Source: Rhinopithecus roxellana (Eukaryota; Chordata; Mammalia; Primates; Cercopithecidae). From it: a DNA stretch of 64,000 nt. Positions 1 through 12,265 of this stretch are shown piece by piece. The stretch is taken from the NCBI RefSeq assembly GCF_007565055.1, contig NC_044566.1:97169797-97233796 (forward strand), read 5' to 3'. Position 1 is the first letter of the stretch, and each line of letters begins with the position of its first letter. Below the pieces are notes generated by a model. That model was not told the DNA's origin and searched no databases. It saw only the letters and a list, made by a program, of their open reading frames with translations. Both the position numbers and the translations under genes were made by a program.

Positions 1-1026
1 ACAAACTTTTCATTTGTTGATCCTTTGTATTTTTTCTTTAGTATCAATTTCATTTAGTTCTGCTCTGATCTTATTTATTTTTTCTGCCAATTTGGGGTTT
101 GTTCTTGCTTTTCTAGTTCCTTCAGATGCATCATTAAATTGTTTATTTGAATCTTTCTCCTTTTTGATATAAGAGCTTATTGCTACAAACTTCGTTATTA
201 GCACTGTCTTTGCTGTATCCCACAGGTTTTAGTATGTTGTGTTTACATTTTCATTTGTTTCAAGACTTTTTTTTTTTATTTCCTTCTTCATGTCTTCCGT
301 GACCCAGTATTTATTCAGGAGCATGTTGTTTAATTTCCATGTGTTTCTGTTGCTTCCAAAGTTTCTCTTGTTATTGATTTGTGGTTTTATTCCATTGTTG
401 GTCTGAAAATACTTGATATAATTTCAATTTCTAAAAATTTCAGACTTGTTTTTGTGTCCTAACATATGGTGTATCCTGGAGGATATTCCATCCACTGGTA
501 AGAAGAATGTGTATTTTGTAGCTATTGGATGAAATATTGGGTAAATTTCTAAAGTCCATTTCATCAAATGTGCATTTTAAATCCAGTGGTTCTTTTCAAT
601 TTTCCTTCTAGGTAATGCTGAGAGTAGGGTGTTGAAGGTTCCAACTATTATTGTATTGGAGTCTGTCTCTCTCTTTAGCTGTAATAATGTTTGCATTATA
701 TGTGTAGGTACTCCAGTGCTGGGTGCATATATGTTTAGGAATGTTTTACCTTCTTGATGAATTTATCCCTTTATCATTATATAATGACCATCTTTGTCCT
801 TCTGTTTTTGACCTAAAGTTTTATCTGATAAAAGTATAGCTATTCCTGCTTGTTTTTGGTTTCCATTTGCATGGAATATCTTTTTCCATTCCTTTACTTT
901 CAGTTTATATATCTCTTTACAAGTGAGATGAGTTTCTTTTAGGCAGTATATGGATGGGTCATATTTTTTAATCCATTCAGCCAGTCTGTATCTTCTAAGT
1001 GTAAAGTTTAATTCATTTACATTCAA
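1..1026 (-). pseudogene. L1 ORF2 remnant, endonuclease region
   Basis: The minus-strand frame from 1026 to 763 reads as the L1 ORF2 endonuclease N-terminus, with the segment KETHLTCKEIYKLKVKEW that carries the catalytic Glu of the ETHL motif and a later GIAILLSDK. After 763 the frame is lost; 204 to 10 recovers the linker between endonuclease and reverse transcriptase (KINKIRAELNEIDTKEKIQR). It is a dead fragment cut by the window edge. It has no expected function. Confidence 0.8.
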
Positions 1027-3703
1027 GGTTATTATTGATATGTGAGGACTATTTCTGTCATTTTATTAGTTGATTTCTGTTTATTTTGTGTGTTCTCTGT
1101 TCCTTTCTCTCTCTCTCTCTCTCTATCTCTCTGTCTCGGTCTCTGTTTTTAACAATCGTGTCTTGTTAGTTTTCTGTATTGATAACATTTGAATCTTTTC
1201 TCTGACTTCAGTGGTTTGTTCTACTAGTGGTATTTATGTGTTAGAAAGGTAGATACGATTCTTTTACTTTTGGTTATAGGACTCCTTTAAGCATTTCTTG
1301 CAGGGCTGGTCTAGTGGTGAGGAATTCCCTCAGCTTTTGCTTGTCTGGGAAATACTTTATTTCTCCTTCATTTATGAAGGATAACTTTGCTGGGTATAGT
1401 ATCCTCAACTGGCAGGCATTTCTTACAGGACTTTAAATATATCATGCGATTTTCTCCTGGCCTGTAAGGTTTCTGTGGAGAAATCTGCTGTTAATCTGAG
1501 GGATGTTCCCACCAGATACTTTTCACTTGCTGTTTATAGAAATCTCTCTTTTTCTTTAACTTTTGACATGGACAAAACCTTTTGGAATTGTATCTATTTG
1601 GGAATCTCTGTGCCTCCTGTATCTGGATGTCTGAGTCTCATTAGACTTGGGAAGTCTTTATCTGTTATTTCATTAAATAGGTTTTCTAATACTTTTTAAA
1701 AATCTTCTGGGACAGCAAAATTCAAATATTTGATCACTTTGTGGTATCTTCTACGTCACATAGGCTTTGCTTGTTCTTTTTGTGTGTGTATTTTTATTTG
1801 ACTGGGATATTTCAAAAGTCTTGTCTTAAAATTCTGAGATTCTTTCTTCTACTTGATCTAGTTCACTGTTGAAGCATTTCAATACATTTTACATTTCATT
1901 CAGTGAATTTTCTATTTGGTTCTGGTAAATTTCTCACTTCCTGAATTGTTTTTCTGATTTTTTTTGTATTGTTTTAAAGTATTATCTTATAGTTCTCTGA
2001 GCTTAATTTCAATATTTTGAATTGTTTTTCTGGGATTTCATAAATATCTTCTAGATTGGGATCTGTTGCTGGAGAATTATTGTGTTCCTTTGGAGGCTGC
2101 TTGTTTATGTTCCTGTGTCCTTACGTTGGCATCTATGCATCTGTTGTAACAGTTACTTATTCCATTTTTTAAAATTTCCATTGTTAGGGGAAGACTTTTT
2201 CCTGACCATATATCTATGGTGTTGGTTACATAGGACACTTTTTGGCATTGATTCTGAATATGCGAAGTAGGGTAATCTCTGTATAATTTCTTCATCTGCA
2301 AAGAGCATCAGTGGTGTCTCTGTTTCCTAGGTGGCTTATAGCACAGTTGCTAGTGGAGGCTGTGATGAAGTTTTGCTGAAATGTGGGACACCAGTTGGGC
2401 CAGACTTAGGGCCCTACAGGTGGCAATGGTGGGCTGAGCCTTGGCCCCCAGGGTAGTGTACACTGGCACCAGCGTTAAGCAGGTGCAGGGAGGTTGATTC
2501 TTGGGCCTCTAGATGACTTGCTTGGGTGCTGGGAATGACAGTGGTAGGTAGGTTCTTGAGCACCTGTGCAGTGGTTGTGGCGTGGACAATGGCAGTATCA
2601 GTGGTGGGACAATTCTCTAGGACCTAAGGGTTCATGCCGCTGTTGGCCGCAGCTGTGATGGGCTGGGTCAGCCATTGCCCAGGCCCTGACGTGATGGTAG
2701 TGGCAGGTTGGGTGGGCATGACACTGGGAGGTGTGCTTAGATGCCAATGGTAATGGATTGGGCTGGGTGATCCCCAGGTCCCTGGACAGTATGCTCAGGT
2801 ACTGGGGGTGATAGAACCAGGCAAGATGGTTCTTAGGCCCCATGTTGTTACATTCAGGCTCTGGCTATGGTTGGTGGGCAGCCGGGGAGCGGGATGATCC
2901 ACCAGCAACAGGTGGAATGCTCAGGTAGAGGCAGCAGCAGCTGTGCTGTTGTTCTGCTGCTGGGGAGGGTGGAGTCACTTTCAGTAGGAGCAATTGGAGG
3001 CAGGTGGCTGGGGCATGCTTTGCTCATCCTATGTCCCCACCTTCCCCGCAAAACACGCACACACACACGTACACACAGTTTGCAGCAAATGGAATTTGTC
3101 CTTAGGTGCATGAAAAAGTGTGAATGTCCCTCTGCTGGGGAGGCAGTATGACTGCCAGTGGCTTCTGCCTTGGCTCTAGCAGGGAATGTCAGTGGGACCC
3201 CAGAGATATGGAGATGCAGGGATTGTTAGGCCCCAGGGCAGGACACAGTCTGTGGGAGCTGGGCTCTCAAAATGATGTCATACTGCAGTGGCTTAGAACT
3301 CAGGGGTTTGTGGGACTGGGTATGAGCTCCCTCTCTGGATCAGTGGCATTGTGCAATCTCCAGGTAGCTCCCTCTGATAGTCTCCGAGCTCATAAGGGTC
3401 AAGGGGCTTTTCCATGGTTAGGATGGTAGGAGTCCGTAGTGGAAATGTGGACTGCTGTGGGTCTCTCACACTTTCCTTGCATTAGGGAACCTCTCTAGGC
3501 TTCCAGCCAATCCCAGCCTAGCAGTCTGCCTTATTTCCCTCTCCTTTCTTGCTTTTGGTTTTTCCTGTCACTTCTCTGGTGAATTCCAGTGTTCTCCCTT
3601 AGATGATCTATTCGAAGTATAATTATCTGCTTCCTATATTGGTTCCTCTCCATGGAAGAGGCAAGCAGCACATACATCTATTCAGCCATCTTGAAGCCCC
3701 TTC
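1..3703 (-). mobile_element. Old L1 LINE, 5' half (5'UTR, ORF1 remnant, start of ORF2)
   Basis: Read on the minus strand this is an L1 running from its 5' end near 3703 leftward off the window. The 5' terminus is recognisable: the reverse complement of 3685-3693 is CAAGATGGC, the YY1-type site found at L1 5' ends, followed by the usual ..TGAATAG. About 2100-3700 is the GC-rich 5'UTR, about 1040-2100 a decayed ORF1, and 1-1026 the start of ORF2. It is much more diverged than the young L1s in the window and has many stops, so it is an older primate L1 (L1PB/L1MA-like by eye, not verified). Antisense to UGGT2, in an intron. Confidence 0.85.
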
Positions 3704-3861
3704 TAAAAAAAGAAAGAAGTTTTTAAGTGGAAAAAAATCTCTGAAATTTTTGCTAGTTGTTTTATATACAAATGTAAGGGATTCCCTCTGAAGTATTCAG
3801 TTATTATAGTTAATTTTGTCTTACCTGGAAAACCTTCCTGCTTATAAATTTATCTGCCTTG

Positions 3862-4164
3862 GGCCGAGCATGGTGGCTCACGCCTGTAATCCCAGCACTT
3901 TGGGAGGTCGAGGAGGGTGGATCAAGAGGTCAGGAGATGGAGACCCTCCTGGCTAACATGGTGAAACCCCGTCTCTACTAAAAATACAAAAAAGTAGCCA
4001 GGCGTGGTGGCAGGCACCTGTAGTCCCAGCTACTCCGGAGGCTGAGGCAGGAGAATGGCATGAACCCGGGAGGCGGAGCTTGCAGTGAGCCGAGGTCACG
4101 CCACTGCACTCCAGCCTGGGCGACAGAGCAAGACTCCATCTTAAAAAAAAAAAAAAAAAAAAAA
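3862..4164 (+). mobile_element. AluY SINE
   Basis: Full-length Alu with both monomers, the internal A-rich linker, the AluY-type second arm (GGAGGCGGAGCTTGCAGTGAG) and an A-tail of about 21 at 4143-4164. It sits a short distance downstream of the 5' end of the old L1. Flanks do not give a convincing duplication by eye. Confidence 0.93.
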
Positions 4165-4974
4165 GATGGTGTGCCTTCTCAGAGCCAAAGGACTATAGCA
4201 GCCCCAAGGAAACGCCATATTCCCTGAACATCAGAAACCTCAGATTCAGGATAAATAACAAATTACTAATTAGTTATCATTTGTGTTTTCTAGAACACGA
4301 AGTAACTTGTTATAGATGTTTGTTACTATTTTCTACCACTCTATAGACCGTATTCTTTCATTGGCTAGATTTTACTTTTACTTTGTCTTTGATCTCAATA
4401 GCAGATGTCTTTTCTAAAAATGTTATGTGAGAAAAGCTAATGACCTTGTAAGTAATCTTAATACTTTTGTCTGATATTTAAGAATTTGTGTTTTTTAGCT
4501 TTTGTAGAAAAGAATGCTGAGAGTCACACAGAAAATTAGGGCAGTAATTGTCAAGGCTATTCTAGACATAGTAAACAGACCTGTAAAGAAACCTTCCAAT
4601 TCTCTTTGTAAAATTATATCCTAGCTCGCTTCTGAGGTTGGCAGTGAAGGACAGTCACTCTGTGTGTGGAGGAGCAGTTGGACTTTCAAGCCCTTATGTT
4701 GCTCCCGTTGTCCCCACACTGTTCAGAGTCTCGTTTCCCTGAGTTGTCTCTCAGATTCTGGCAGGCTTTCAGATATCAGTCTCAGATGGTGTACCTCCCT
4801 TCTCCGCCACCCTGCTGCTTTCAGCAGACTGTCTCTTCATAAGCACTGATAAGACTGTTAATTTGTCAAGATTACCACAGGCCCCAAACCCCAGGAATTC
4901 CAGTCCATAAGCAGTATAGCTGGTTTTGGAACCCACCCTCCATAAAGGTTGTGGTCCCACGAGATTGTCACAAA
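4165..4974. other. Intronic sequence, nothing recognised
   Basis: About 0.8 kb of A+T-rich intron. I see no exon with UGGT2 similarity, no long open frame, no RNA gene and no repeat I can name. The short open frame at 4664-4849 has no recognisable domain and I do not call it. Confidence 0.5.
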
Positions 4975-6205
4975 GTAGTTTTTATTCAGGTAAGATACAC
5001 GTGGCATAAAATTTGCTCTTTTGACCCTTCAGTGGCATTAAGTACATTCACAGTGTTGTACAACCATCGCCACTATTTATTTTCAGAACTTTTTCATTAT
5101 ACCAAACATAAGTGTACACGGTAAACAATAAATCCCCATACCCTTCTTCCTGAAGCCTCTGGTAAGCTTTGTCTACTTTCTATCTCTATTAATTTGCCTA
5201 TTGATACTTCATGTAAGTGGAATTATACAATATTCTTCTGTGTCTGGCTAATTTCATTTAGCATGATGTTTTCAGGGTTCAGCCATGTTGTAGCATGTAT
5301 CAGAATTTTGTTCCTTTTTAAGACTGAATAATACTTCATTGAATGTATATACCACAGTTTGTTTATCCATTCATCTGTTGATGGGCATTTACACTGCTGC
5401 TAACTTTTGGCTATTGTGAATAATGCTGTGCTGTGAACTTTGGTGTGCAAGTACCTATAAGAATCTCTGCTTTCAGTTCTTGTGAGTATATACCTAGAAG
5501 TACAATTGCTGAATCATATGGTATTTCTGCGTCTAACTTTTTTTATAAACTGCCAAACTGTTTTTCACAGCTGTTGCATCATTCATCGTTCCCACTGTCA
5601 GTTCACAAGTGTTCCCATTTATCCACATCCTCACCAATTCTTGTTATTTTCTGGTTTGGGGATGTTTTGCTTTTTGGTAATTGCCATCCTAATGAGTGTG
5701 AACTGGTAATCTCATTGTGGTTCTGATTACATTTCCTTAATGACTGGTGATGTTGAGCATTGATTCATAATACCTGTTGACCTTTTGTATATCTTCTGTA
5801 GAGGAATGTCTGTTCAAGTCCTTTGCCCATTTTTAATTGGGTTCTTTGTTTTTTGTTGAGTTGTAGGAGACCTTTATATATTCTGGATATTCTTTATCAG
5901 ATATGTGATTTGCTGTCCCATTCTGTAGGTTGCCTTTTGACTCTGTTAGTAGTGTCCTTTGATGTACAACAAAATTTTAATTTTTATGAATTCCACCTTT
6001 TTTTGGTTACCTTTGCTTGGCACCCTTGTCAGATATCAATTGATCATAAATGCAGATTTATTTCTGGGCTCTCTATTCCATTGATCTGTATGTCTGTCCT
6101 TATTCTAGTACCGCATTATTTTGATTACTGTAGCTTTATAGTCAGTTTTGAAATCAAGAGGTGTGAGTTCTCCAATTTTGTACTTCTTTATCAAGATTGT
6201 TTTAG
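4975..6205 (-). mobile_element. Ancient L1M-type LINE, 3' part of ORF2
   Basis: The + strand shows degraded complements of L1 ORF2: the tract around 5330-5420 (attccattgt-like, opposite the WxxMEYYAAI region), 5600-5720 and 5860-5940 (opposite the Cys-rich C-terminus and the ISRIYKEL region), and 6070-6160 (opposite the QWNR/YKATVTK region). The divergence is high, with no long frame left. The subfamily is not resolved; it is clearly older than the Alus and the L1PA copies. Confidence 0.75.
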
Positions 6206-6238
6206 TTTGTTGTTAAATTTTATTTCCTGCTCTGTTTT

Positions 6239-6326
6239 GTCATTGCCTTTTACTAACAACAGTGGCTTAAATTTATTGAGCACTGAGTGCTGGATACTGT
6301 GTTCAGCATTTAAAATGAATTATATC
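6239..6326 (-). repeat. MIR SINE, first half (interrupted by L1-A)
   Basis: TTTATTGAGCACTGAGTGCTGGATACTG and the following bases resemble the reverse-oriented MIR core. The element continues at 12282 on the other side of L1-A with gcaacccta, tccccattatacagatgaag and aaactgagac, in the right order. This shows that L1-A landed in a MIR and that nothing was lost at the target. Confidence 0.7.
6311..6326 (+). repeat. Target-site duplication of L1-A, left copy
   Basis: TAAAATGAATTATATC at 6311-6326 recurs exactly at 12266-12281. The context TT/AAAA is the preferred cleavage site of the L1 endonuclease, read for a + strand insertion. The pair defines the boundaries of the inserted unit. Confidence 0.95.
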
Positions 6327-6859
6327 GACAGCAGCTCAAGGAAGCCTGCCTGTCTCTGTAGTCTCCACCTCTGGGGACAGCGCACAGCTGAAGACCAACA
6401 GGGGAAGTAGCGGGAGCCGGTGCAGACGCGAACGACTCTGTCTGACAGCTTTGGGGAGAGCCCTGGATCTCCCAACGCGGAGGTTGAGATCTGAGAACGG
6501 ACAGACTGCCTGCTCAGGTTTGTCCCTGACCCCTGAGTAGCCTAGCTGGGAGAAATCCCCCACTAGGGGCAGTCTGACACCCCACACCTCACAGGGTGGA
6601 GTACACCCCGAGAGGAAACTTCCAAAGGAAGAATCAGACAGGTACACTCGCTGTTCAGCAATATTCTGTCTTCGGCAACCTCTGCTGCTGATACCCAGGC
6701 AAACAGGGTCTGGAGTGGACCTCAAGCAATCTCCAACAGACCAACAGACAGTCCTTCTGACTGTCAGAAGGAAAACTATCAAACAGGAAGGACACCTATA
6801 CCAAAACCCCATCAGTACGTCACCACCATCAAAGACCAGAGACAGATAAAACCACAAAG

Positions 6860-7881
6860 ATGGGGAAGAAGCAGGGCAGAAAAGCTGGAAATTCAAAAAA
6901 TAAGAGCGCATCTCCCCCTGCAAAGGAGCGCAGCCCATCGCCAGCAACGGATCAAAGCTGGTCAGAGAATGACTTGGACGAGAGGAGAGAAGAAGGCTTC
7001 AGTCCATCAAACTTATCAGAGCTAAAGGAGGAATTACGTACCCAGTGCAAAGAAACTAAAAATCTTGAAAAAAGAGTGGAAGAATTGACAGCTAGACTAA
7101 TTAATGCAGAGAAGATCATAAACGAAATGACAGAGATGAAAACCATGACACGAGAAATACGTGACAAATGCACAAGCTTCAGTAACCGACTCGATCAACT
7201 GGAAGAAAGAGTATCAGCGATTGAAGATCAAATGAATGAAATGAAGCGAGAAGAGAAACCAAAAGAAAAAAGAAGAAAAAGAAATGAGCAAAGCCTGCAA
7301 GAAGTATGGGATTACGTAAAAAGACCAAATCTACGCCTGATTGGGGTGCCTGAAAGTGAGGGGGAAAATGGAACCAAGTTGGAAAACACTCTTCAGGAAA
7401 TCATCCAGGAGAACTTCCCCAACCTAGTAGGGCAGGCCAACATTCAAATTCAGGAAATACAGAGAACGCCACAAAGATACTCCTCCAGAAGAGCAACTCC
7501 AAGACACATAATTGCCAGATTCACCAAAGTTGAAATGAAGGAAAAAATCTTAAGGGCAGCCAGAGAGAAAGGTCGGGTTACCCACAAAGGGAAGCCCATC
7601 AGACTAACAGCAGATCTCTCGGCAGAAACTCTACAAGCCAGAAGAGAGTGGGGGCCAATATTCAACGTTTTTAAAGTAAAGAAAAGAATTTTAAACCCAG
7701 AATTTCATATCCAGCCAAACTAAGTTTCATAAGTGAAGGAGAAATAAAATCCTTTACAGATAAGCAAATGCTTAGAGATTTTGTCACCACCAGGCCTGCC
7801 TTACAAGAGACCCTGAAGGAAGCACTAAACATGGAAAGGAACAACCGGTACCAGCCATCGCAAAAACATGCCAAAATGTAA
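6860..7881 (+). pseudogene. L1-A ORF1 (RNA-binding chaperone), frameshifted
   Basis: The frame starts MGKKQGRKAGNSKNK and encodes the L1 ORF1 protein: a basic N-terminus, a coiled coil (about residues 50-150, with regular ELR.. and RLDQLEERV heptads), the RRM domain (about 155-250, RPNLRLIGVPESEGENG) and the start of the C-terminal domain (REKGRVTHKGKPIRLTADLS). It reads 287 codons to a stop at 7723. Against the intact ORF1 of L1-D, it has an extra TAAAG near 7673-7680, a 5-bp insertion that shifts the frame. Without it the frame would run to the stop at 7879-7881, the family's usual length. Only the last part of the C-terminal domain is lost. Confidence 0.93.
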
Positions 7882-7944
7882 AGACCATCGAGGCTAGGAA
7901 GAAACTGCATCAACTAACGAGCAAAATAACCAGTTAATATCATA

Positions 7945-10900
7945 ATGGCAGGATCAAGTTCACACATAACAATATTAACCTTAAATGTTAATGGACTAAA
8001 TGCTCCAATTAAAAGACACAGACTGGCAAACTGGATAAAGAGTCAAGACCCATCAGTCTGCTGTATTCAGGAGACCCATCTCACATGCAGAGACATACAT
8101 AGGCTCAAAATAAAGGGATGGAGGAAGATCTACCGAGCAAATGGAGAACAAAAAAAAGCAGGGGTTGCAATCCTTGTCTCTGATAAAACAGACTTTAAAC
8201 CATCAAAGATCAAAAGAGACAAAGAAGGCCATTACATAATGGTAAAGGGATCAATTCAACAGGAAGAGCTAACTCTCCTAAATATATATGCACCCAATAC
8301 AGGAGCACCCAGATTCATAAAGCAAGTCCTTAGGGACTTACAAAGAGACTTAGACTCCCATACAATAATAATGGGAGACTTCAACACTCCACTGTCAACA
8401 TTAGACAGATCAACGAGACAGAAAGTTAACAAGGATATCCAGGAATTGAACTCATCTCTGCACCAAGCGGACCTAATAGACATCTATAGAACTCTCCACC
8501 CCAAATCAACAGAATATACATTCTTCTCAGCACCACATCGCACTTATTCCAAAATTGACCACATAATTGGAAGTAAAGCACTCCTCAGCAAATGTAAACG
8601 AACAGAAATTATAACAAACTGTCTCTCAGACCACAGTGCAATCAAACTAGAACTCAGGACTAAGAAACTCAATCAAAACCGCTCAACTACATGGAAACTG
8701 AACAACCTGCTCCTGAATGACTACTGAGTACATAACGAAATGAAAGCGGAAATAAAGATGTTCTTTGAAACCAATGAGAACAAAGATACAACATACCAGA
8801 ATCTCTGGGACACATTTAAAGCAGTGTGTAGAGGGAAATTTATAGCACTAAATGCCCACAAGAGAAAGCAGGAAAGATCTAAAATTGACACTCTAACATC
8901 ACAATTAAAAGAACTAGAGAGGCAAGAGCAAACACATTCAAAAGCTAGCAGAAGGCAAGAAATAACTAAGATCAGAGCCGAACTGAAGGAGATAGAGACA
9001 CAAAAAACCCTCCAAAAAATCAATGAATCCAGGAGTTGGTTTTTTGAAAAGATCAAAAAAATTGACAGACCGCTAGCAAGGCTAATAAAGAAGAAAAGAG
9101 AGAGGAATCAAATAGATGCAATAAAAAATGATAAAGGGGATATCACCACTGACCCCACAGAAATACAAACTACCATCAGAGAATACTACAAACGCCTCTA
9201 CGCAAATCAACTAGAAAATCTAGAAGAAATGGATAATTTCCTGGACACTTACACTCTCCCAAGGCTAAACCAGGAAGAAGTTGAATCCCTGAATAGACCA
9301 ATAGCAGGCTCTGAAATTGAGGCAACAATTAATAGCCTACCCACCAAAAAAAGTCCAGGACCAGATGGATTCACAGCTGAATTCTACCAGAGGTACAAGG
9401 AGGAGCTGGTACCATTCCTTCTGAAACTATTCCAATCAATAGAAAAAGAGGGAATCCTCCCTAACTCATTTTATGAGGCCAACATCATCCTGATACCAAA
9501 GCCTGGCAGAGACACAACAAAAAAAGAGAATTTTAGACCAATATCCCTGATGAACATTGATGCAAAAATTCTCAATAAAATACTGGCAAACCGGATTCAG
9601 CAGCACATCAAAAAGCTTATCCACCATGATCAAGTGGGCTTCATCCCTGGGATGCAAGGCTGGTTCAACATTCGCAAATCAATAAACGTAATCCAGCATA
9701 TAAACAGAACCAAAGTCAAGAACCACATGATTATCTCAATAGATGCAGAAAAGGCTTTTGAAAAAATTCAACAGCCCTTCATGCTAAAAACGCTCAATAA
9801 ATCCGGTATTGATGGAACGTACCTCAAAATAATAAGAGCTATTTATGACAAACCCACAGTCAATATCATACTGAATGGGCAAAAACTGAAAAAATTCCCT
9901 TTGAAAACTGGCACAAGACAGGGATGCCCTCTCTCACCACTCCTATTCAACATAGTGTTGGAAGTTCTGGCTAGGGCAATCAGGCAAGAGAAGGAAATCA
10001 AGGGTATCCAGTTAGGAAAAGAAGAAGTCAAATTGTCCCTGTTTGCAGATGACATGATTGTATATTTAGAAAACCCCATCGTCTCAGCCCAAAATCTCCT
10101 TAAGCTGATAAGCAACTTCAGCAAAGTCTCAGGATACAAAATTAATGTGCAAAAATCACAAGCATTCTTATACACCAGTAACAGACAAGCAGAGAGCCAA
10201 ATCAGGAATGAACTTCCATTCACAATTGCTTCAAAGAGAATAAAATACCTAGGAATCCAGCTTACAAGGGATGTAAAGGACCTCTTCAAGGAGAACTACA
10301 AACCACTGCTCAGTGAAATCAAAGAGGACACAAACAAATGGAAGAACATACCATGCTCATGGATAGGAAGAATCAATATCGTGAAAATGGCCATACTGCC
10401 CAAGGTTATTTATAGATTCAATGCCATCCCCATCAAGCTACCAATGAGTTTCTTCACAGAATTGGAAAAAACTGCTTTAAAGTTCATATGGAACCAAAAA
10501 AGAGCCCGCATTGCCAAGACAATCCTAAGTCAAAAGGACAAAGCTGGAGGCGTCACGCTACCTGACTTCAAACTATACTACAAGGCTACAGTAACCAAAA
10601 CAGCATGGTACTGGTACCAAAACAGAGCTATAGACCAATGGAACAGAACAGAGTCCTCAGAAATAATACCGCACATCTATAGCCATCTGATCTTTGACAA
10701 ACCTGAGAGAAACAAGAAATGGGGAAAGGATTCCCTATTTAATAAATGGTGCTGGGAAAATTGGCTAGCCATAAGTAGAAAGCTGAAACTGGATCCTTTC
10801 CTTACCCCTTATACGAAGATTAATTCAAGATGGATTAGAGACTTAAATGTTAGACCTAATACCATAAAAACCCTAGAAGAAAATCTAGGTAGTACCATTC

Positions 10901-11768
10901 AGGACATAGGCATGGGCAAGGACTTCATGTCTAAAACACCAAAAGCAACGGCAGCAAAAGCAAAAATTGACAAATGGGATCTAATTAAACTAAAGAGCTT
11001 TTGCACAGCAAAAGAAACTACCATCAGAGTGAACAGGCAACCTAGAGAATGGGAGAAAATTTTTGCAACCTACTCATCTGACAAAGGGCTAATATCCAGA
11101 ATCTACAAAGAACTCAAACAAATATACGAGAAAAAAACAACCCCATCAAAAAGTGGGCAAAGGATATGAACAGACATTTCTCAAAAGAAGATATTCATAC
11201 AGCCAACAGACACATGAAAAAATGCTCATCATCACTCGCCATCAGAGAAATGCAAATCAAAACCACAATGAGATACCATCTCACACCAGTTAGAATGGCA
11301 ATCATTAAGAAGTCAGGAAACAACAGGTGTTGGAGAGGATGTGGAGAAATAGGAACACTTTTACACTGTTGGTGGGATTGTAAACTAGTTCAACCATTAT
11401 GGAAAACAGTATGGCAATTCCTCAAGGATCTAGAACTAGATGTACCATATGACCCAGCCATCCCACTACTGGGTATATACCCAAAGGATTATAAATTATT
11501 CTACTACAAAGACACATGCACACGTATGTTTATTGCGGCACTATTCACAATAGCAAAGACTTGGAATCAACCCAAATGTCCATCTGTGACAGACTGGATT
11601 AAGAAAATGTGGCACATATACACCATGGAATACTATGCAGCCATAAAAAAGGATGAGTTTGCGTCCTTTGTAGGGACATGGATGCAGCTGGAAACCATCA
11701 TTCTTAGCAAACTATCACAAGAAGAGAAAACCAAACACCGCATGTTCTCACTCATAGGTGGGAACTGA
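7945..11768 (+). pseudogene. L1-A ORF2 (endonuclease-reverse transcriptase), two lesions
   Basis: ORF2 encodes an apurinic-type endonuclease (7945-8727; ETHL, GDFN and SDHSAIKLE motifs present), a Z/RT region with the catalytic FADD at 10042-10053, and a Cys-rich C-terminus (CWRGCGE..LLHCWWDC, about 11325-11380). Two changes disable it: TGG to TGA at 8725-8727 in NDYW, which ends the frame after the endonuclease, and a deletion of about 4 bp near 11133 compared with L1-B and L1-C, which moves the last 200 codons to another frame (11166-11768). The total span gives the usual length of about 1275 codons. The reverse transcriptase portion 8740-11169 is otherwise open for 809 codons. Confidence 0.95.
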
Positions 11769-12023
11769 ACAATGAGATCACTTGGACTCAGGAAGGGGAA
11801 CATCACGCACTGGGGCCTATCATGGGGAGGGGGGAGGGGGGAGGAGGGAGGGATTGCATTGGGGAGTTATACATGATATAAATGATGAATTGATGGGTGC
11901 TGACGAGTTGATGGGTGCAGCACACCAACATGGCATAAGTATACATATGTAACAAACCTGCACGTTATGCACATGTACCCTAGAACTTAAAGTATAATAA
12001 AAAAAAAAAAAAAAAAAAAAAAA

Positions 12024-12220
12024 GAAATGAGAGCTAAATGATGAGAACTCGTGAACACAAAGAAAGGAACAACAGACGCGGGGGTCTCCTTGCGGGTGGA
12101 GGGTGACAAGAGGGAGAGGAGTAGAAAAGATAACAAACCTCTGTGACACAAGTTTTCCTATGTAACCAAACCTTCACATGTCCTCCCAAACCTAAAATAA
12201 AAGTTAAAAACAAAACAAAA

Positions 12221-12263
<43 letters not shown>

Positions 12264-12265
12264 AA
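12024..12265 (+). mobile_element. 3' transduced segment of L1-A (end of an older L1)
   Basis: After the first L1 A-tail comes about 165 bp that is not part of the young L1 but resembles the 3' end of an older L1 (agctaaatgatgagaac, ggaacaacagac, tgacacaagtt, cttcacatgtcc), then an AATAAA near 12195, and a second tail made of A-rich and TAAA repeats (12206-12265). The target-site duplication follows directly. The simplest reading is that the source L1 sat in the 3'UTR of an older L1 in the same orientation and that transcription ran on to the older polyadenylation signal. Confidence 0.85.
12206..12265 (+). repeat. (TAAA)n repeat in the second L1-A tail
   Basis: About a dozen TAAA units follow AAAACAAAACAAAA. 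Tails of this kind arise when a retrotransposon poly(A) expands as a microsatellite. It lies immediately inside the right target-site duplication. Confidence 0.9.

Larger units (their letters stand above)
6327..12265 (+). mobile_element. Young L1 (L1-A), near full-length, with 3' transduction
   Basis: A single insertion of about 5.94 kb in the sense orientation of UGGT2. It starts inside the L1 5'UTR (about half of the UTR is missing), then has ORF1 (6860-7881), ORF2 (7945-11768), a short 3'UTR with a G-rich polypurine tract at 11824-11853, the polyadenylation signal near 11996 and a first A-tail ending at 12023. A further 240 bp up to 12265 belongs to the same insertion because the exact target-site duplication lies outside it. 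The sequence is L1PA-lineage and nearly identical to L1-B, -C and -D in the window, as expected for L1 active after the Old World monkeys split from apes. Both ORFs carry disabling changes. Confidence 0.95.

Noticed and set aside
2598..3429. Cluster of open frames on both strands at 2598-3429
   Set aside because: They lie in the GC-rich 5'UTR of the old L1. GC-rich sequence lacks stops by chance and nothing indicates a host gene.
5433..6410. Open frames of 97-195 codons over 5433-6410
   Set aside because: They read the wrong strand of an ancient L1M ORF2 and the start of L1-A. No known domain; the amino acid composition is typical of antisense L1.
6336..6947. 203-codon minus-strand frame over the L1-A 5'UTR
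   Set aside because: Antisense to the L1 5'UTR and ORF1 start, outside the ORF0 position. Shadow frame.
9843..10289. 148-codon open frame antisense to the L1 reverse transcriptase, present also at 26662-27108 and 52612-53058
   Set aside because: The three copies are nearly identical only because the underlying L1s are. It is a shadow of the A-rich RT coding strand, and no start, promoter or domain supports it.
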